Source: Polynucleobacter parvulilacunae (GTDB taxonomy: Bacteria; Pseudomonadota; Gammaproteobacteria; Burkholderiales; Burkholderiaceae). From it: a stretch of 64,000 nucleotides of DNA. Under the pieces are notes generated by a model. It had not been told where the DNA came from, did no database searches, and worked only from the letters and a program-made list of their open reading frames with translations. Location: positions 1-64,000 of the forward strand of contig NZ_JACVPW010000013.1 of assembly GCF_018881715.1 (NCBI RefSeq), in the 5' to 3' direction. A program made the translations under genes and the position numbers. How positions within the stretch are numbered: position 1 is the first letter of the stretch; every line of letters begins with the position of its first letter. Positions 27,571 to 37,699 of the stretch are shown piece by piece.

Positions 27571-27599
27571 AAAGCCACTCTTCGGAGTGGCTTTTTATT
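27571..27599 (+). terminator. Intrinsic terminator of the efflux operon
   Basis: Stem AAAGCCACTC / GAGTGGCTTT with a TTCG loop, then a T-rich tail. It lies about 40 bases after the pump stop. On the opposite strand the A-rich flank gives a T-run, so it may also serve the convergent gene. Confidence 0.85.
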
Positions 27600-27619
27600 A
27601 ATCCTATAAAGCGAACTTC

Positions 27620-28411
27620 TTAATTTGGCTTAAGGTTATTCAGCATGCGCAATGATTCTTGGATTTTATGGGGCTCCACTGGATTCCAACCTCGGTATGG
27701 TGATACGGCGATAAATAAAAATATCACTGTAGTCACAATACACAATGAAGCTATAGATAACGATACTTTCATTGCTTTAAGGCTTCCAAGATGGACTATG
27801 CCTACTGATAACAGCAGCAGGAATGAGAAGACTGGAATCGCTGGCCATTTTGTAAGACTATCGTTATCGTATGCCAGTGATTGTCTAGCTTGCCGGTCAT
27901 GCCGAATGGTGCCAATAGCTGACAGGAGTTGACTTTCGATACCGCTACGTTGATTGGGCTGATAGGCGATGCCACTGATGATTTTATTTAAAGCTAGAAA
28001 TTCTGGCGTTGAAATTTCACGCTTACTAGCATCTCTATTTGCCATGGCAGGCCATTCTTTTTCTATGACTGCAGTCAAATAGTTTTTCATCCCCGAGATT
28101 ATTTTTTCCTGATCTTTCGCGGGAAGGACTGTCGCCGTGCTTACTATGGTTTCGACTGCATTTGATTCAGTGATGACATTGGAGATGGCTGATTGATGAT
28201 GTTCAAATGAATAGCCCGCTAGGGTGGAGATCGCCAGACCGAAAATAAATGAGGTAATGGAAAGAAAAGAGGGCACTATTGCATCTGAATCATGGAGCCA
28301 TCGGGATATGGGCGAATCATTCAGTGCCCAGTAAATTGCATAAGCGACGCCAGCTGTTATAAGCGTTGTTGCGACAATTAAAATTAGTAATTCAGTAGTG
28401 AAGAGGCTCAT
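27620..28411 (-). CDS. DUF4239-family (bestrophin-like) membrane protein
   Basis: A 263-residue protein with two hydrophobic N-terminal segments (LLILIVATTLITAGVAYAIYWAL and a second near residues 48-66) and two C-terminal ones (IPVFSFLLLLSVGIVHLGSL and IASLCIVTTVIFLFIAV). The central part is helical and soluble (NVITESNAVETIV). This pattern fits DUF4239, a group distantly likened to bestrophin channels; no member function is established that I know of. It is convergent with the efflux operon and 51 bases downstream of prlC on the same strand. Confidence 0.65.
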   Translation of the reverse strand: MSLFTTELLILIVATTLITAGVAYAIYWALNDSPISRWLHDSDAIVPSFLSITSFIFGLAISTLAGYSFEHHQSAISNVITESNAVETIVSTATVLPAKDQEKIISGMKNYLTAVIEKEWPAMANRDASKREISTPEFLALNKIISGIAYQPNQRSGIESQLLSAIGTIRHDRQARQSLAYDNDSLTKWPAIPVFSFLLLLSVGIVHLGSLKAMKVSLSIASLCIVTTVIFLFIAVSPYRGWNPVEPHKIQESLRMLNNLKPN

Positions 28412-28462
28412 TGAGTACTTATAAATCCGTTATTAAAAAAATAGAAACCACAAATTTCGTTG

Positions 28463-30601
28463 TTAAGCTAGCCCGCCATGTCTTAAGAGGGCATCAATGC
28501 TGGGCTCTCTACCTCTAAAGGCTTTAAAGGATTCGGCGGCGGGACGACTGCCACCGACTTCTAAAATTTCCTCGCGATAACGCGCGCCAGTCTTTTCATC
28601 AAGGATGCTACCAGTCAGTTTTGCCGCCTCTTCAAAGGCAGAGTAGACATCGGCAGACAATACTTCTGCCCACTTATAGCTGTAGTAGCCCGCCGCATAA
28701 CCACCAGCAAAGATGTGGCTGAAGGTATTAATCCAACGAGAAATAGTCGGCTGTGGAATGACATTAAATTGATCGGCAATTGCTCTAGAGAGATCTAGCA
28801 CTGCTTGGCCTTGTGAATTCTTTGCATCAAAGCTCGCGTGTAGGCGCCAATCTGTTAATGACATCACGATTTGGCGTAAGGTCATATAGCCGTTTTGAAA
28901 GTTCTTAGCTGCTAAGATTTTTTCATAGAGCTCGCGCGGCAAAGGTTTGCCGGTTTCAGCGTGGGCAGTCATTTTCTCTAAGACTTCCCATTCCCAGCAG
29001 AAGTTCTCCATAAACTGGCTTGGCAACTCAACCGCATCCCACTCAACGCCATTGATTCCTGATACACCCAAAGCGCTCACTTGGGTTAAGAGATGGTGTA
29101 AACCATGGCCACTCTCGTGGAAGAGGGTAATCACATCATCGTGGGTAATGGTAGGTTGACGCAATACGCCATCCACCTTCACTGGCGGCGCAAAGTTGCA
29201 AACCAGATATGCAACAGGTACTTGAATCTCACCATCAGGTAGCACTCTACGACCGCGGGCATCATCCATCCAGGCCCCGCCACGCTTACCAGGACGAGCA
29301 TAGGGGTCTAAGTAAAAGTAGGCCACGATATTGCCCTTGGCATTCTTGACGGAAAAGGATTGCACATCCGTATGCCAGGTCGGCAAGTTAGCAGCTTCAA
29401 TCTTCACGCCAAACAAAGTCTGAATTACTTGAAAAAGGCCATCCAATACTTTGGGTAGGGGGAAGTATTGCTTGAGCTCATTTTCAGAGAAGGAGTAACG
29501 CTCTTGCTTTAATCTTTCAGATGCAAAGGCAACGTCCCATGGCTCTAAGCCATCAATAATCGAAAGTTCAGCCTTGGCAAATTCAGAAAGCTCTTGCCAA
29601 TCCTTTAATGCAAAGGGTTTTGCCTTTTCTGCAAAATTAGTCAAGAAAGAATCAACTTCCTCAACGCTACTGGCCATCTTTGGCGCCAAGCTTAGGGCCG
29701 CATAATTTTTGAAGCCGAGCATGCGGGCTTCTTCATCGCGTAGTCTTAACTGCTCAAGCATATTTTGGGTGTTATCCCAATCTAATTTGCCTTTGGCATA
29801 TTGTGGTGCTAGTTCAGAAGCGCGGGTAACGTATGCCTCATACATCAGGCGACGTAATGCTCGGTTCTCGGAGTACTGCATCACTGGATAGTAAGACGGG
29901 AAGTGCAGAGTGAATGCCCAGCCCTTGAGGTTCTTCTGCTGGGCGGTATCCGCAGCCGCCGCAATGACATCCTCAGGTAGGCCTGCTAATTCCGCTTTAT
30001 CGGAGATCAGATGAACAAAGCCATCGGTTGCATCTAATACGTGATCTGAGAAGGCTTTGCCAAGTATTGCTTGCTCATCTTGAATTTGGGAAAAGCGCGG
30101 TTTATCACTATCACTGAGTTCTGCTCCGCCCAGTCGAAAATCACGTAAGGAGTTCTCAATCACTTTTTTCTGGGCAGTGCTCAGTTTTGCAAAGTCAGGA
30201 GCTTTGCTTAATTCTTTGAATTTCTTGTAGAGATCTAAATTCTGGCCAAGACTTGAAAAGAAGGCAGTTACCTTCGGCAACATCTCTCCATAAGCAGCGC
30301 GCAACTCTGGCGTGTCAGCAACGCTATTGAGATGAGAAATCACACCCCAAGATCTCCCAAAAGATTCTGTAGCGTCTTCCAATGGCTCTGCAAGTGCATC
30401 CCAATTAGATGGGGTGTTCGGATTAACTGCGACATCTACTGCATCTTGCGCGTGCTTGAGTAAATACTCAATCGCCGGTGCAATATGTTCTGGCTTGACT
30501 TCTGAGTAGGCGGCAATACCGCGACCAAACGTCAGCAGAGGATTGTTTTGTAATTCTATGGGGAGGTTTTTAGAGAGAGGGGTAGATGAGGATGTAGTCA
30601 T
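28463..30601 (-). CDS. prlC: Oligopeptidase A (M3 family metallopeptidase)
   Basis: Cytoplasmic zinc peptidase that degrades short peptides, including cleaved signal peptides in E. coli. The 712-residue length fits. The zinc site HESGHGLHH (HExxH) is present with the downstream glutamate expected in the family, and the C-terminal GGYAAGYYSYKWAEVL segment is typical. It lies 68 bases downstream of folD on the same strand, probably in the same transcription unit. Confidence 0.94.
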   Translation of the reverse strand: MTTSSSTPLSKNLPIELQNNPLLTFGRGIAAYSEVKPEHIAPAIEYLLKHAQDAVDVAVNPNTPSNWDALAEPLEDATESFGRSWGVISHLNSVADTPELRAAYGEMLPKVTAFFSSLGQNLDLYKKFKELSKAPDFAKLSTAQKKVIENSLRDFRLGGAELSDSDKPRFSQIQDEQAILGKAFSDHVLDATDGFVHLISDKAELAGLPEDVIAAAADTAQQKNLKGWAFTLHFPSYYPVMQYSENRALRRLMYEAYVTRASELAPQYAKGKLDWDNTQNMLEQLRLRDEEARMLGFKNYAALSLAPKMASSVEEVDSFLTNFAEKAKPFALKDWQELSEFAKAELSIIDGLEPWDVAFASERLKQERYSFSENELKQYFPLPKVLDGLFQVIQTLFGVKIEAANLPTWHTDVQSFSVKNAKGNIVAYFYLDPYARPGKRGGAWMDDARGRRVLPDGEIQVPVAYLVCNFAPPVKVDGVLRQPTITHDDVITLFHESGHGLHHLLTQVSALGVSGINGVEWDAVELPSQFMENFCWEWEVLEKMTAHAETGKPLPRELYEKILAAKNFQNGYMTLRQIVMSLTDWRLHASFDAKNSQGQAVLDLSRAIADQFNVIPQPTISRWINTFSHIFAGGYAAGYYSYKWAEVLSADVYSAFEEAAKLTGSILDEKTGARYREEILEVGGSRPAAESFKAFRGREPSIDALLRHGGLA

Positions 30602-30669
30602 CCCTCTAGCTTAATGGACTGGGAGCAATTTTGCCAAAAGTCCCAGTCAATCCCTTGATACAAACTCAG

Positions 30670-31524
30670 TTACAGTTTGGCAGCCTTTTCAGCCGCTTCC
30701 AAGGTGTTCATGAGTAGCATAGTGATAGTCATGGGGCCAACGCCGCCTGGAACGGGGGTTATCCAGCCAGCCACATACTTGGCAGTATCAAAATCTACGT
30801 CACCACACAGCTTGCCATCTGGCAGGCGGTTAATGCCAACGTCAATGACTACTGCACCATTCTTAACCATGTCGCCAGAGATCATCTTTGGCTTGCCGGT
30901 AGCAACCACCAAAATATCAGCGTCCTTAGTGTGGTGCGCTAAGTCACGAGTCTTGCTGTTACAAATGGTCACTGTTGCACCAGCTTGCAAAAGGAGCATC
31001 GCCATAGGCTTGCCCACAATATTAGAGGCGCCAACAATCACCGCGCGCGCACCGCGAATGGGGTACTCAATACTTTCGAGAATCTTCATGCAGCCATAAG
31101 GTGTGCAAGGCTTGAACTCGGGTTGGCCAACCATCAAAGCGCCAGCATTGGCAACGTGAAAACCGTCCACATCTTTTTCAGGGGCGATTGCTTCGAGTAC
31201 ATGTTCGGAAGCAATATGTTCTGGCAATGGCAGTTGTACCAAGATGCCATGAATCGCAGGATCTGCATTGAGGGTGGCAATACGAGCGAGTAATTCTTCT
31301 TCACCCAGCTCTGCAGAGTAGCGCTCTAAAACAGAATGAAAGCCTACATCTTCACAGGCTTTGACTTTATTGCGAACATATACGGCGCTGGCAGGATTGT
31401 CGCCAACCACAATGACAGCCAATCCAGGTCTTGTACCTTTGGCGGTAACAATGGCGCCACGAGCAGCAATCTCTGTGCGGAGTTTTTTTGAAAGGGCGTT
31501 TCCATCTAATAATTGGGCTGGCAT
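30670..31524 (-). CDS. folD: Methylenetetrahydrofolate dehydrogenase / cyclohydrolase
   Basis: Bifunctional one-carbon enzyme interconverting 5,10-methylene- and 10-formyl-tetrahydrofolate. The 284-residue protein has the catalytic YVRNK motif (Lys of Y-x-x-x-K), the QLPLPEHI segment, the NADP loop [14 protein letters not shown], and the C-terminal [12 protein letters not shown] signature. The start [12 protein letters not shown] at 31524 is chosen because the longer frame has no similarity to the family. The 11-bp tandem array lies directly upstream. Confidence 0.95.
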   Translation of the reverse strand: MPAQLLDGNALSKKLRTEIAARGAIVTAKGTRPGLAVIVVGDNPASAVYVRNKVKACEDVGFHSVLERYSAELGEEELLARIATLNADPAIHGILVQLPLPEHIASEHVLEAIAPEKDVDGFHVANAGALMVGQPEFKPCTPYGCMKILESIEYPIRGARAVIVGASNIVGKPMAMLLLQAGATVTICNSKTRDLAHHTKDADILVVATGKPKMISGDMVKNGAVVIDVGINRLPDGKLCGDVDFDTAKYVAGWITPVPGGVGPMTITMLLMNTLEAAEKAAKL

Positions 31525-31532
31525 AGAAAACC

Positions 31533-31565
31533 TCAGTGATTGCTCAGTGATTGCTCGGTGATTAA
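31533..31565. repeat. Three 11-bp tandem repeats spanning a stop codon
   Basis: Units TCAGTGATTGC, TCAGTGATTGC and TCGGTGATTAA lie end to end between folD and the response regulator. The unit at 31555-31565 contains the regulator's stop codon (complement of TTA at 31562-31564). The other two copies fill the intergenic gap. Confidence 0.9.
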
Positions 31566-32209
31566 TTCGGCTGAGGATCAGATAAAGCCAAGCGGAGCAG
31601 GTCGGCAACGGTGTTGACGTTGAGTTTCTCCATGATGTTGGCGCGGTGCGCTTCAACGGTCTTAATGGAAATGCCAAGATCATCAGCAATTTGTTTATTC
31701 AAGCGACCGGCAACAATGCGCTCGAGTACTTGACGCTCACGACCAGTCAACTTGCTGAGCAAGCTCTGGGTAATTTTGCGTTGGCTAGCTTGTGAGTAAT
31801 CAACACGTGCTTTAGCAAGCATGCGATCTACTAAACCACAGAGGTCATTTTCTTTAAATGGTTTTTCAATGAAATCTACTGCACCACGTTTCATGGTGGA
31901 GACAGCCATTGATACGTCGCCATGACCAGTAATAAAAGCAACTGGCATAGGTAGGTTTTCACTAGTTAGGCGCTCTTGCAATTCAAGGCCCGACATACCG
32001 GGCATACGCACATCTAAGATAGCGCAAGAAATAGTGGACTTATCAGTGCTTTGTAAAGACTGCAAGAAACGTTCTGCGCTAGCGTGGCAACGTACAACGT
32101 AACCATTGCTTTCTAAAAGCCAAGTCAGTGAATCTCTAACCGCTTCATCATCATCCACTACGTAGACAACTTCGGCTTGGTTTGGTTTTGCAGTAGCGCT
32201 TAAGTTCAT
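31562..32209 (-). CDS. FixJ/LuxR-type two-component response regulator
   Basis: A 215-residue regulator. The receiver (about 12-125) has the acidic pair DDDEAVRDS, phosphoacceptor Asp in [12 protein letters not shown] and the conserved Lys in EKPF. The C-terminal LuxR helix-turn-helix (about 145-205) reads [20 protein letters not shown] and [14 protein letters not shown]. It pairs with the kinase gene 48 bases upstream. The pair lies divergent from the pyruvate dehydrogenase operon, so that operon is a candidate target. Four-residue Met-rich start alternatives were not needed. Confidence 0.92.
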   Translation of the reverse strand: MNLSATAKPNQAEVVYVVDDDEAVRDSLTWLLESNGYVVRCHASAERFLQSLQSTDKSTISCAILDVRMPGMSGLELQERLTSENLPMPVAFITGHGDVSMAVSTMKRGAVDFIEKPFKENDLCGLVDRMLAKARVDYSQASQRKITQSLLSKLTGRERQVLERIVAGRLNKQIADDLGISIKTVEAHRANIMEKLNVNTVADLLRLALSDPQPN

Positions 32210-32257
32210 ATCAGTTCTCGCGAGGTGATTCTGTAAATTCGATCTTAAAATTCAATG

Positions 32258-34783
32258 CTAAACATTAGCCTTGGATTCAGGTGATCCCAAGGGTAGAAGT
32301 ATTGTAAAGGTGCAGCCAGCCAGCTTGGTCTGTTCTGAGTCCTGGACATTGGTGGCCCAAAGCCTGCCGTGGTGGGATTCGATGATGGAGCGGCAAATAT
32401 TGAGGCCCATACCCATTCCATCCGATTTTGTGCTGAAAAACGGCTCAAAAATGCGTTCCAGCACGTTTTCAGGAATGCCGCCGCCAGCATCCGTCACCTG
32501 AATGCGAAGCATGGCTGGGAAGATGCTGGTATCCAAATCGGTGCTGATGCGCACGGGTGGCGCTGACCAGCGGGAGGAGAGGGGGTAGGCCTCGCGCACG
32601 CTATCTAAGGCATTTTTCAGTAGATTGACCACAACCTGCAGAATGAGGACCGGATCTAAGTTGACCACCGGCAGATTTTCAGCGATTTCAGACTGAATGC
32701 TTAAGCGGTGGCGATGGGCTTCAATTTCAACCAAACCAACTGCGTCATTAATAATTTCAGTGATGTTTGCTTCTTTCCGTTGAGGCTCGCTACGTTTAAC
32801 GAAGCCACGAATCCGTTGAATGATGGTGCCCGCTCGATGTGCCTGTTCAGAGGCTTTTTCTAAGGCCGGCAAGATGTCTTTAGTTAAAGCGGGATCGAGG
32901 TGTCCATCAAGACGCTTTGCAACACCCATGCAGTAATTCGAAATGGCCGAGAGCGGTTGATTAAGTTCGTGCGCCAAAGAGGAGGCCATTTCACCCATGG
33001 TGGTGAGACGACTGGTAAATTGCATGCGTTCCTCTTGTAGGCGTGCTTGTTCATCTGCCGCCTTACGAGCGGTAATGTCGGTTGCAATTAATAGTTGTGC
33101 AAGGTGTCCGTCGACCCATGGAATAAAGCGACGACGAACCTCAAACCATTTATTGCTGCCATCAGTTAATTGAATATCCTCTGACTCTGATTCTTGATAC
33201 AAGAACGAGGTCGGAATGCCATCACGTATGTAGTCTTGAAGATCTTGCGCAATGTTATGTAGGGTATCAATTTTCTTTTCTTGGTGAGCTAACTGAAAGT
33301 GCCCCTTAGAATCATTGCCAAAGTTTTCTCTGTAGAAGCGGTTAGCAAAGAGGAGCTCATCCGTTTCGAGAGAGACAACCGACACAGCCGCATCAAGACC
33401 TTCTAAAACGGTAGTAAAACGTTCCTGAGAAGCGGCTAATTCTTCACGAATCTTTTTAGGCTCAGAAATATCAATTAAGGAAGTAACCCAGCCGGTCTGC
33501 TTACCTTTTTCATTAATTAGCGGCGCAATAAAGGTACGCGTCTGAATCAAAGTGCCATCGCGCTTCAGAATGGCGCCTTCAATACCAATCTTCATGCTGC
33601 CAGAGATGTTGGCTTTTAAGGCGCGATTCATCTTATCTACAAGCTCATCTCGTCTGCTATCGGGCCAGAACGGAAAGGGTGGAGTAAGCCCCATTAGTTC
33701 TTCCGATGACCAACCTGTCATTTCACAAAAAGCTGGATTCACATATGTAATGCGTTTTTCCATGTCATGCGCACGAATACCCACTGGAGTCGAGTTCTCC
33801 ATCGCATTACGAAAGGTGGTTTCTGTCCGCAGACTTGCTTCAGCCTCTTGACGGACTTGCATTTGTTTGAGAACGGACCACAAACTCCAGATCACGAATA
33901 CGCACAATCCCAATACAACACCAATTAACATTCTGAAGGTCAGATTGGTTGGTGGCGGGTAGGTGTCAATGCGTAAATTAATGTTCGGGCTTAAGACGCC
34001 AATATCTAAGCTGGTCTGGTTGCTAAATGCTCTTTTGGGAGTATCTTTGTCCGAAGAGATGCCTAGTACTTTTTCATTGTCTGTCAGCAACGTAAAGCGA
34101 TAGTGGGATTTGAGCTCGCTGGGGATAACATCCAATATGCCCTGAGTGGTATACAGGGAGGCTAAGAAGCCAACCACTTCACCGCCCACGATATTGGGCA
34201 CGACTTGCCAAAAAACAATTTTTCTTTCGGCGGAAATGGGTTGATCACCCGGTAAATTTAAAGATACAAACTGACTAAAGGCTGCCCGACTAGTTACCCT
34301 GCTAAGTTCAATTGTAGTTAGAAGGCTGTCATTAATGAGTTGATCATTTTGCGTTTTGCTAATCCAGTCAGATTTGTTACTTTCTGCCGGAGCAGCCCAC
34401 TGCCGCTGATTTTGATTATTCAACCAAATGATTTTTAAGATCTCATGATTATTTAAAACAATATCCTCTGCTTGCTCGCGAGCAATTTGTCGCAACTTGA
34501 GTTGATCTTCGCTAGCAGCTACTTCGCGATTAATAGTGGTTAATGCTTCAAGATTGTTTGCAAAGCGAGCCTGAATTCGTTGCTTTGCAAAAGAGAGCTC
34601 CCTAAACAAAGCGGCTTCTTGCTGATTCTTCTCTTGTAAATGCAGGGTGCCCAAAATAATGCCCATGACTGCCGTAAAGAGAAGAATTGCGAGCAGCGGG
34701 GTGTAAACGAGCCTAAATCCACGTATTTTGCGGAGCCATCTAATGGGGCTAAGGATGAGTCTAGAAATGGCCGTTTGTTTCAT
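32258..34783 (-). CDS. PAS-domain sensor histidine kinase (FixL/TodS-like)
   Basis: An 841-residue membrane kinase. A transmembrane helix (YTPLLAILLFTAVMGIILGTL, about 28-48) and a second near residues 285-305 flank an extracytoplasmic sensor of about 235 residues. Two PAS domains follow (ENSTPVGIRAHDMEKRITYVN and LEGLDAAVSVVSLETDELL). The H-box is MASSLAHELNQPLSAISNY, and the ATPase domain shows VVNLLKNALDS, DAGGGIPENV and GMGMGLNICRSI. The kinase resembles those paired with FixJ-type regulators. The stimulus is unknown; the periplasmic domain suggests a small extracellular ligand. Confidence 0.92.
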   Translation of the reverse strand: MKQTAISRLILSPIRWLRKIRGFRLVYTPLLAILLFTAVMGIILGTLHLQEKNQQEAALFRELSFAKQRIQARFANNLEALTTINREVAASEDQLKLRQIAREQAEDIVLNNHEILKIIWLNNQNQRQWAAPAESNKSDWISKTQNDQLINDSLLTTIELSRVTSRAAFSQFVSLNLPGDQPISAERKIVFWQVVPNIVGGEVVGFLASLYTTQGILDVIPSELKSHYRFTLLTDNEKVLGISSDKDTPKRAFSNQTSLDIGVLSPNINLRIDTYPPPTNLTFRMLIGVVLGLCVFVIWSLWSVLKQMQVRQEAEASLRTETTFRNAMENSTPVGIRAHDMEKRITYVNPAFCEMTGWSSEELMGLTPPFPFWPDSRRDELVDKMNRALKANISGSMKIGIEGAILKRDGTLIQTRTFIAPLINEKGKQTGWVTSLIDISEPKKIREELAASQERFTTVLEGLDAAVSVVSLETDELLFANRFYRENFGNDSKGHFQLAHQEKKIDTLHNIAQDLQDYIRDGIPTSFLYQESESEDIQLTDGSNKWFEVRRRFIPWVDGHLAQLLIATDITARKAADEQARLQEERMQFTSRLTTMGEMASSLAHELNQPLSAISNYCMGVAKRLDGHLDPALTKDILPALEKASEQAHRAGTIIQRIRGFVKRSEPQRKEANITEIINDAVGLVEIEAHRHRLSIQSEIAENLPVVNLDPVLILQVVVNLLKNALDSVREAYPLSSRWSAPPVRISTDLDTSIFPAMLRIQVTDAGGGIPENVLERIFEPFFSTKSDGMGMGLNICRSIIESHHGRLWATNVQDSEQTKLAGCTFTILLPLGSPESKANV

Positions 34784-34868
34784 GAATAGGACAATTTTGC
34801 CCTAATTGACCACTTAGAAAAGCTTTTTTGCCTCTTTTGTCGGTTCTTATTTGCAGCGCAATAAATTA

Positions 34869-34899
34869 CCACATTATGAGAAATACTATCATTATGTGG
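34869..34899. promoter_or_regulatory. 31-bp imperfect palindrome upstream of aceE
   Basis: Arms CCACATTATGA and TCATTATGTGG flank a 9-base spacer, with one mismatch between the 11-base arms. The centre at 34884 is about 59 bases upstream of the start predicted for the aceE promoter, the spot used by class I activators. It fits none of the PdhR or FNR consensus sequences I know. Confidence 0.55.
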
Positions 34900-34907
34900 A
34901 AAATTCC

Positions 34908-34936
34908 TTGTTTACACCCATATACCTTCCTAGAAT
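34908..34936 (+). promoter_or_regulatory. Candidate sigma-70 promoter of aceE-aceF-lpdA
   Basis: TTGTTT (34908-34913), a 17-base spacer and TAGAAT (34931-34936), with a predicted start near 34943 and a 45-base leader to aceE. The weak -35 box fits a promoter that needs an activator. Confidence 0.5.
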
Positions 34937-34987
34937 ATTACCTATAGAGTTAATGACAAATTAAGCACTATTCAATGGAGACAAAAG

Positions 34988-37684
34988 ATGGCAGCAGTTC
35001 CAGACCAAATATTAGGTAAACAGAATACCCATGATGCTGATCCGGGGGAGACTCAAGAATGGTTGCAAGCGCTTGATGGCGTTATTCGCAACGAGGGTCC
35101 TGAGAGAGCTGCCTATTTAATAGATCAACAAATTTCCCATGCGCGTGTCAATGGGGTGGTGCAGCCATTCCATGCGGAGACTCCTTACATCAATACGATT
35201 CCGGTTGAAAACCAGGCGCGTCTACCGGGCGATCAAAACGTAGAGCATCGCATTCGTTCATATACACGCTGGAATGCAATGGCAATGGTTCTACGCGCGA
35301 ACAAAGATACGAACGTTGGCGGACATATTTCTTCATTCCAGTCAGCGGCTACTTTGTATGACGTTGGCTTCAATCATTTCTGGCATGCACCGTCTCCCGA
35401 GAATGGCGGCGATTTAATTTTTGTACAAGGACATTCAGCACCAGGTGTATACGCCCGTGCTTATATGTTGGGTCGTCTCGAAGAGAGTCAACTTAATAAC
35501 TTCCGCCAAGAAGTCGGCGGTAAAGGTATTTCTAGTTATCCGCATCCTTGGTTGATGCCAGACTTCTGGCAGTTCCCAACGGTGTCGATGGGTTTAGGTC
35601 CGATCATGGCGATTTATCAAGCTCGCTTTATGAAGTACCTCACAGACCGTGGCTTTATTCAGGAGCAGGGGCGTAAAGTTTGGGCCTTCTTGGGTGATGG
35701 CGAAACTGACGAGCCAGAATCATTGGGCGCGATCGGCATGGCGGGTCGTGAAAAACTAGACAACCTCATTTTCGTCATTAACTGTAACTTGCAGCGCTTG
35801 GATGGACCGGTGCGCGGTAACGGTAGCATCATTCAAGAGCTCGAGAGCGAGTTTCGCGGTGCTGGTTGGAATGTGATCAAAGTAGTGTGGGGTGGCCAGT
35901 GGGATGCATTGTTTGCCCGCGATAAGAAAGGCATCTTGATGCAACGCCTTGGCGAAATCGTCGATGGCCAGTATCAGACTATGAAGTCTAAGAATGGTAG
36001 CTACGTTCGCGAGATCGTATTCAATACTCCAGAACTAAAAGCGTTAGTTAGCGACTGGAGTGATGATGAGATTTGGCAGTTGAACCGTGGTGGACATGAT
36101 CCACATAAAGTTTATGCAGCATTTCATGCGGCGGTAAATCATAAGAAGCAACCTACTGTGATTCTGGCTCACACCATTAAAGGTTATGGCATGGGTGGCT
36201 CAGGCGAGGCAATGAACATTGCCCACCAAGCGAAGAAGATGAACGATGACGACGTGCGTCGTTTCCGTGATCGCTTTGAGATTCCTGTTAAGGATGAGCA
36301 GTTAGAAGAAATGCCTTTGGTGAAGTTTGCTGAAGGTAGCCCTGAGTTGGAGTACATGAAGGCGCGTCGTCAAGAGTTGGGCGGTTACTTGCCGCAACGC
36401 CGCACTAAAGCCGAAAGCTTGCCAGTTCCACCATTGGAAACTTTTGCGCCATTGCTTGAGGCAACTACTGAGGGTCGAGAGATCTCTACAACCATGGCAT
36501 TTGTGCGCATGCTCAATACAGTGGTGCGCGACAAAGTACTCGGTAAGCGTGTTGTTCCAATCGTTCCAGATGAGTCCCGTACCTTTGGTATGGAAGGTAT
36601 GTTCCGCCAGCTCGGTATCTGGAATCAATTAGGACAGCTCTACACACCAGAAGATCATGATCAATTGATGTTCTATAAAGAGGATAAGACTGGTCAGATT
36701 CTGCAAGAGGGCATTAACGAAGCTGGCGGTATGTGCGACTGGATCGCAGCTGCTACTTCTTACTCTACACATGGCGTACCGATGTTGCCTTTCTACATCT
36801 TCTACTCCATGTTTGGTTTCCAACGTATTGGTGACTTAGCTTGGGCGGCAGGTGATATGCGCAGCCGTGGATTCTTACTTGGCGGTACAGCCGGAAGAAC
36901 AACATTGAACGGCGAAGGCTTGCAACACGAAGATGGCCATAGTCATTTGTGGAGTGGTGCGATTCCTAACTGCATTAGCTATGACCCAACATTCTCTTTT
37001 GAATTGGCTGTAGTGATTCAGGATGGTATGCGTCGTATGCTGGAAGTTCAGGAAGACGTTTATTACTACGTCACTTTGATGAATGAGAACTATTCACACC
37101 CAGCAATGCCTAAGGGTGCTGAAAAAGACATTATCAAGGGTATGTATAAGCTCAAGTCTGTTGGTGATGACAAGGCAAAGTTGCGCGTACAACTCTTGGG
37201 TTCAGGAACCATCTTCCGCGAAGTAATTGAGGCGGCTGAGATTTTGCATAAAGACTGGGGTATTGCTTCAGACTTATGGGGTTGCCCAAGCTTTACTGAG
37301 CTGGGTCGTGATTGGACTGCAGTTCACCGTAGCAATCTCTTAAACCCAACTGTTGAGCCTGCTTTGTCTCATGTAGAGAAGTGCCTAAAAGATACTTCAG
37401 GCCCAATCGTTGCAGCCACTGACTATGTTCGCTTGTTTGCTGAGCAGATTCGTCCCGCGATTCAGCACATGGGTCGTCGTTACGAAGTATTGGGCACCGA
37501 TGGCTTTGGTCGCTCTGATACTCGTGAAAAACTCCGTGACTTCTTTGAGGTAGATCGTCGTTGGGTGGTTCTGACTGCCTTGAGATCTTTGGTTGACTCT
37601 GGTCAGCTTGACCGCTCTAAGTTGGCTGAAGCAATTAAGAAATACGATATCGACGCTACTAAACCAAACCCAATGACGGTTTGA
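34988..37684 (+). CDS. aceE: Pyruvate dehydrogenase E1 component, homodimeric type
   Basis: Thiamine-diphosphate enzyme that decarboxylates pyruvate in the pyruvate dehydrogenase complex. The 898-residue length fits the homodimeric AceE. The thiamine-binding motif GDGETDEPESLG...NCNLQRLDGPVRGN runs about residues 237-275, and catalytic histidines occur in HIPFD-equivalent HSHLW and GRTTLNGEGLQHEDGHS. A GGAG site precedes the ATG. First gene of the aceE-aceF-lpdA operon. Confidence 0.97.
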   Translation: MAAVPDQILGKQNTHDADPGETQEWLQALDGVIRNEGPERAAYLIDQQISHARVNGVVQPFHAETPYINTIPVENQARLPGDQNVEHRIRSYTRWNAMAMVLRANKDTNVGGHISSFQSAATLYDVGFNHFWHAPSPENGGDLIFVQGHSAPGVYARAYMLGRLEESQLNNFRQEVGGKGISSYPHPWLMPDFWQFPTVSMGLGPIMAIYQARFMKYLTDRGFIQEQGRKVWAFLGDGETDEPESLGAIGMAGREKLDNLIFVINCNLQRLDGPVRGNGSIIQELESEFRGAGWNVIKVVWGGQWDALFARDKKGILMQRLGEIVDGQYQTMKSKNGSYVREIVFNTPELKALVSDWSDDEIWQLNRGGHDPHKVYAAFHAAVNHKKQPTVILAHTIKGYGMGGSGEAMNIAHQAKKMNDDDVRRFRDRFEIPVKDEQLEEMPLVKFAEGSPELEYMKARRQELGGYLPQRRTKAESLPVPPLETFAPLLEATTEGREISTTMAFVRMLNTVVRDKVLGKRVVPIVPDESRTFGMEGMFRQLGIWNQLGQLYTPEDHDQLMFYKEDKTGQILQEGINEAGGMCDWIAAATSYSTHGVPMLPFYIFYSMFGFQRIGDLAWAAGDMRSRGFLLGGTAGRTTLNGEGLQHEDGHSHLWSGAIPNCISYDPTFSFELAVVIQDGMRRMLEVQEDVYYYVTLMNENYSHPAMPKGAEKDIIKGMYKLKSVGDDKAKLRVQLLGSGTIFREVIEAAEILHKDWGIASDLWGCPSFTELGRDWTAVHRSNLLNPTVEPALSHVEKCLKDTSGPIVAATDYVRLFAEQIRPAIQHMGRRYEVLGTDGFGRSDTREKLRDFFEVDRRWVVLTALRSLVDSGQLDRSKLAEAIKKYDIDATKPNPMTV

Positions 37685-37699
37685 TAAGAGATAAATACT

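Noticed and set aside
31525-31689. Longer folD frame upstream of the tandem array
   Set aside because: The extra residues do not resemble FolD and overlap the response regulator and repeat array.
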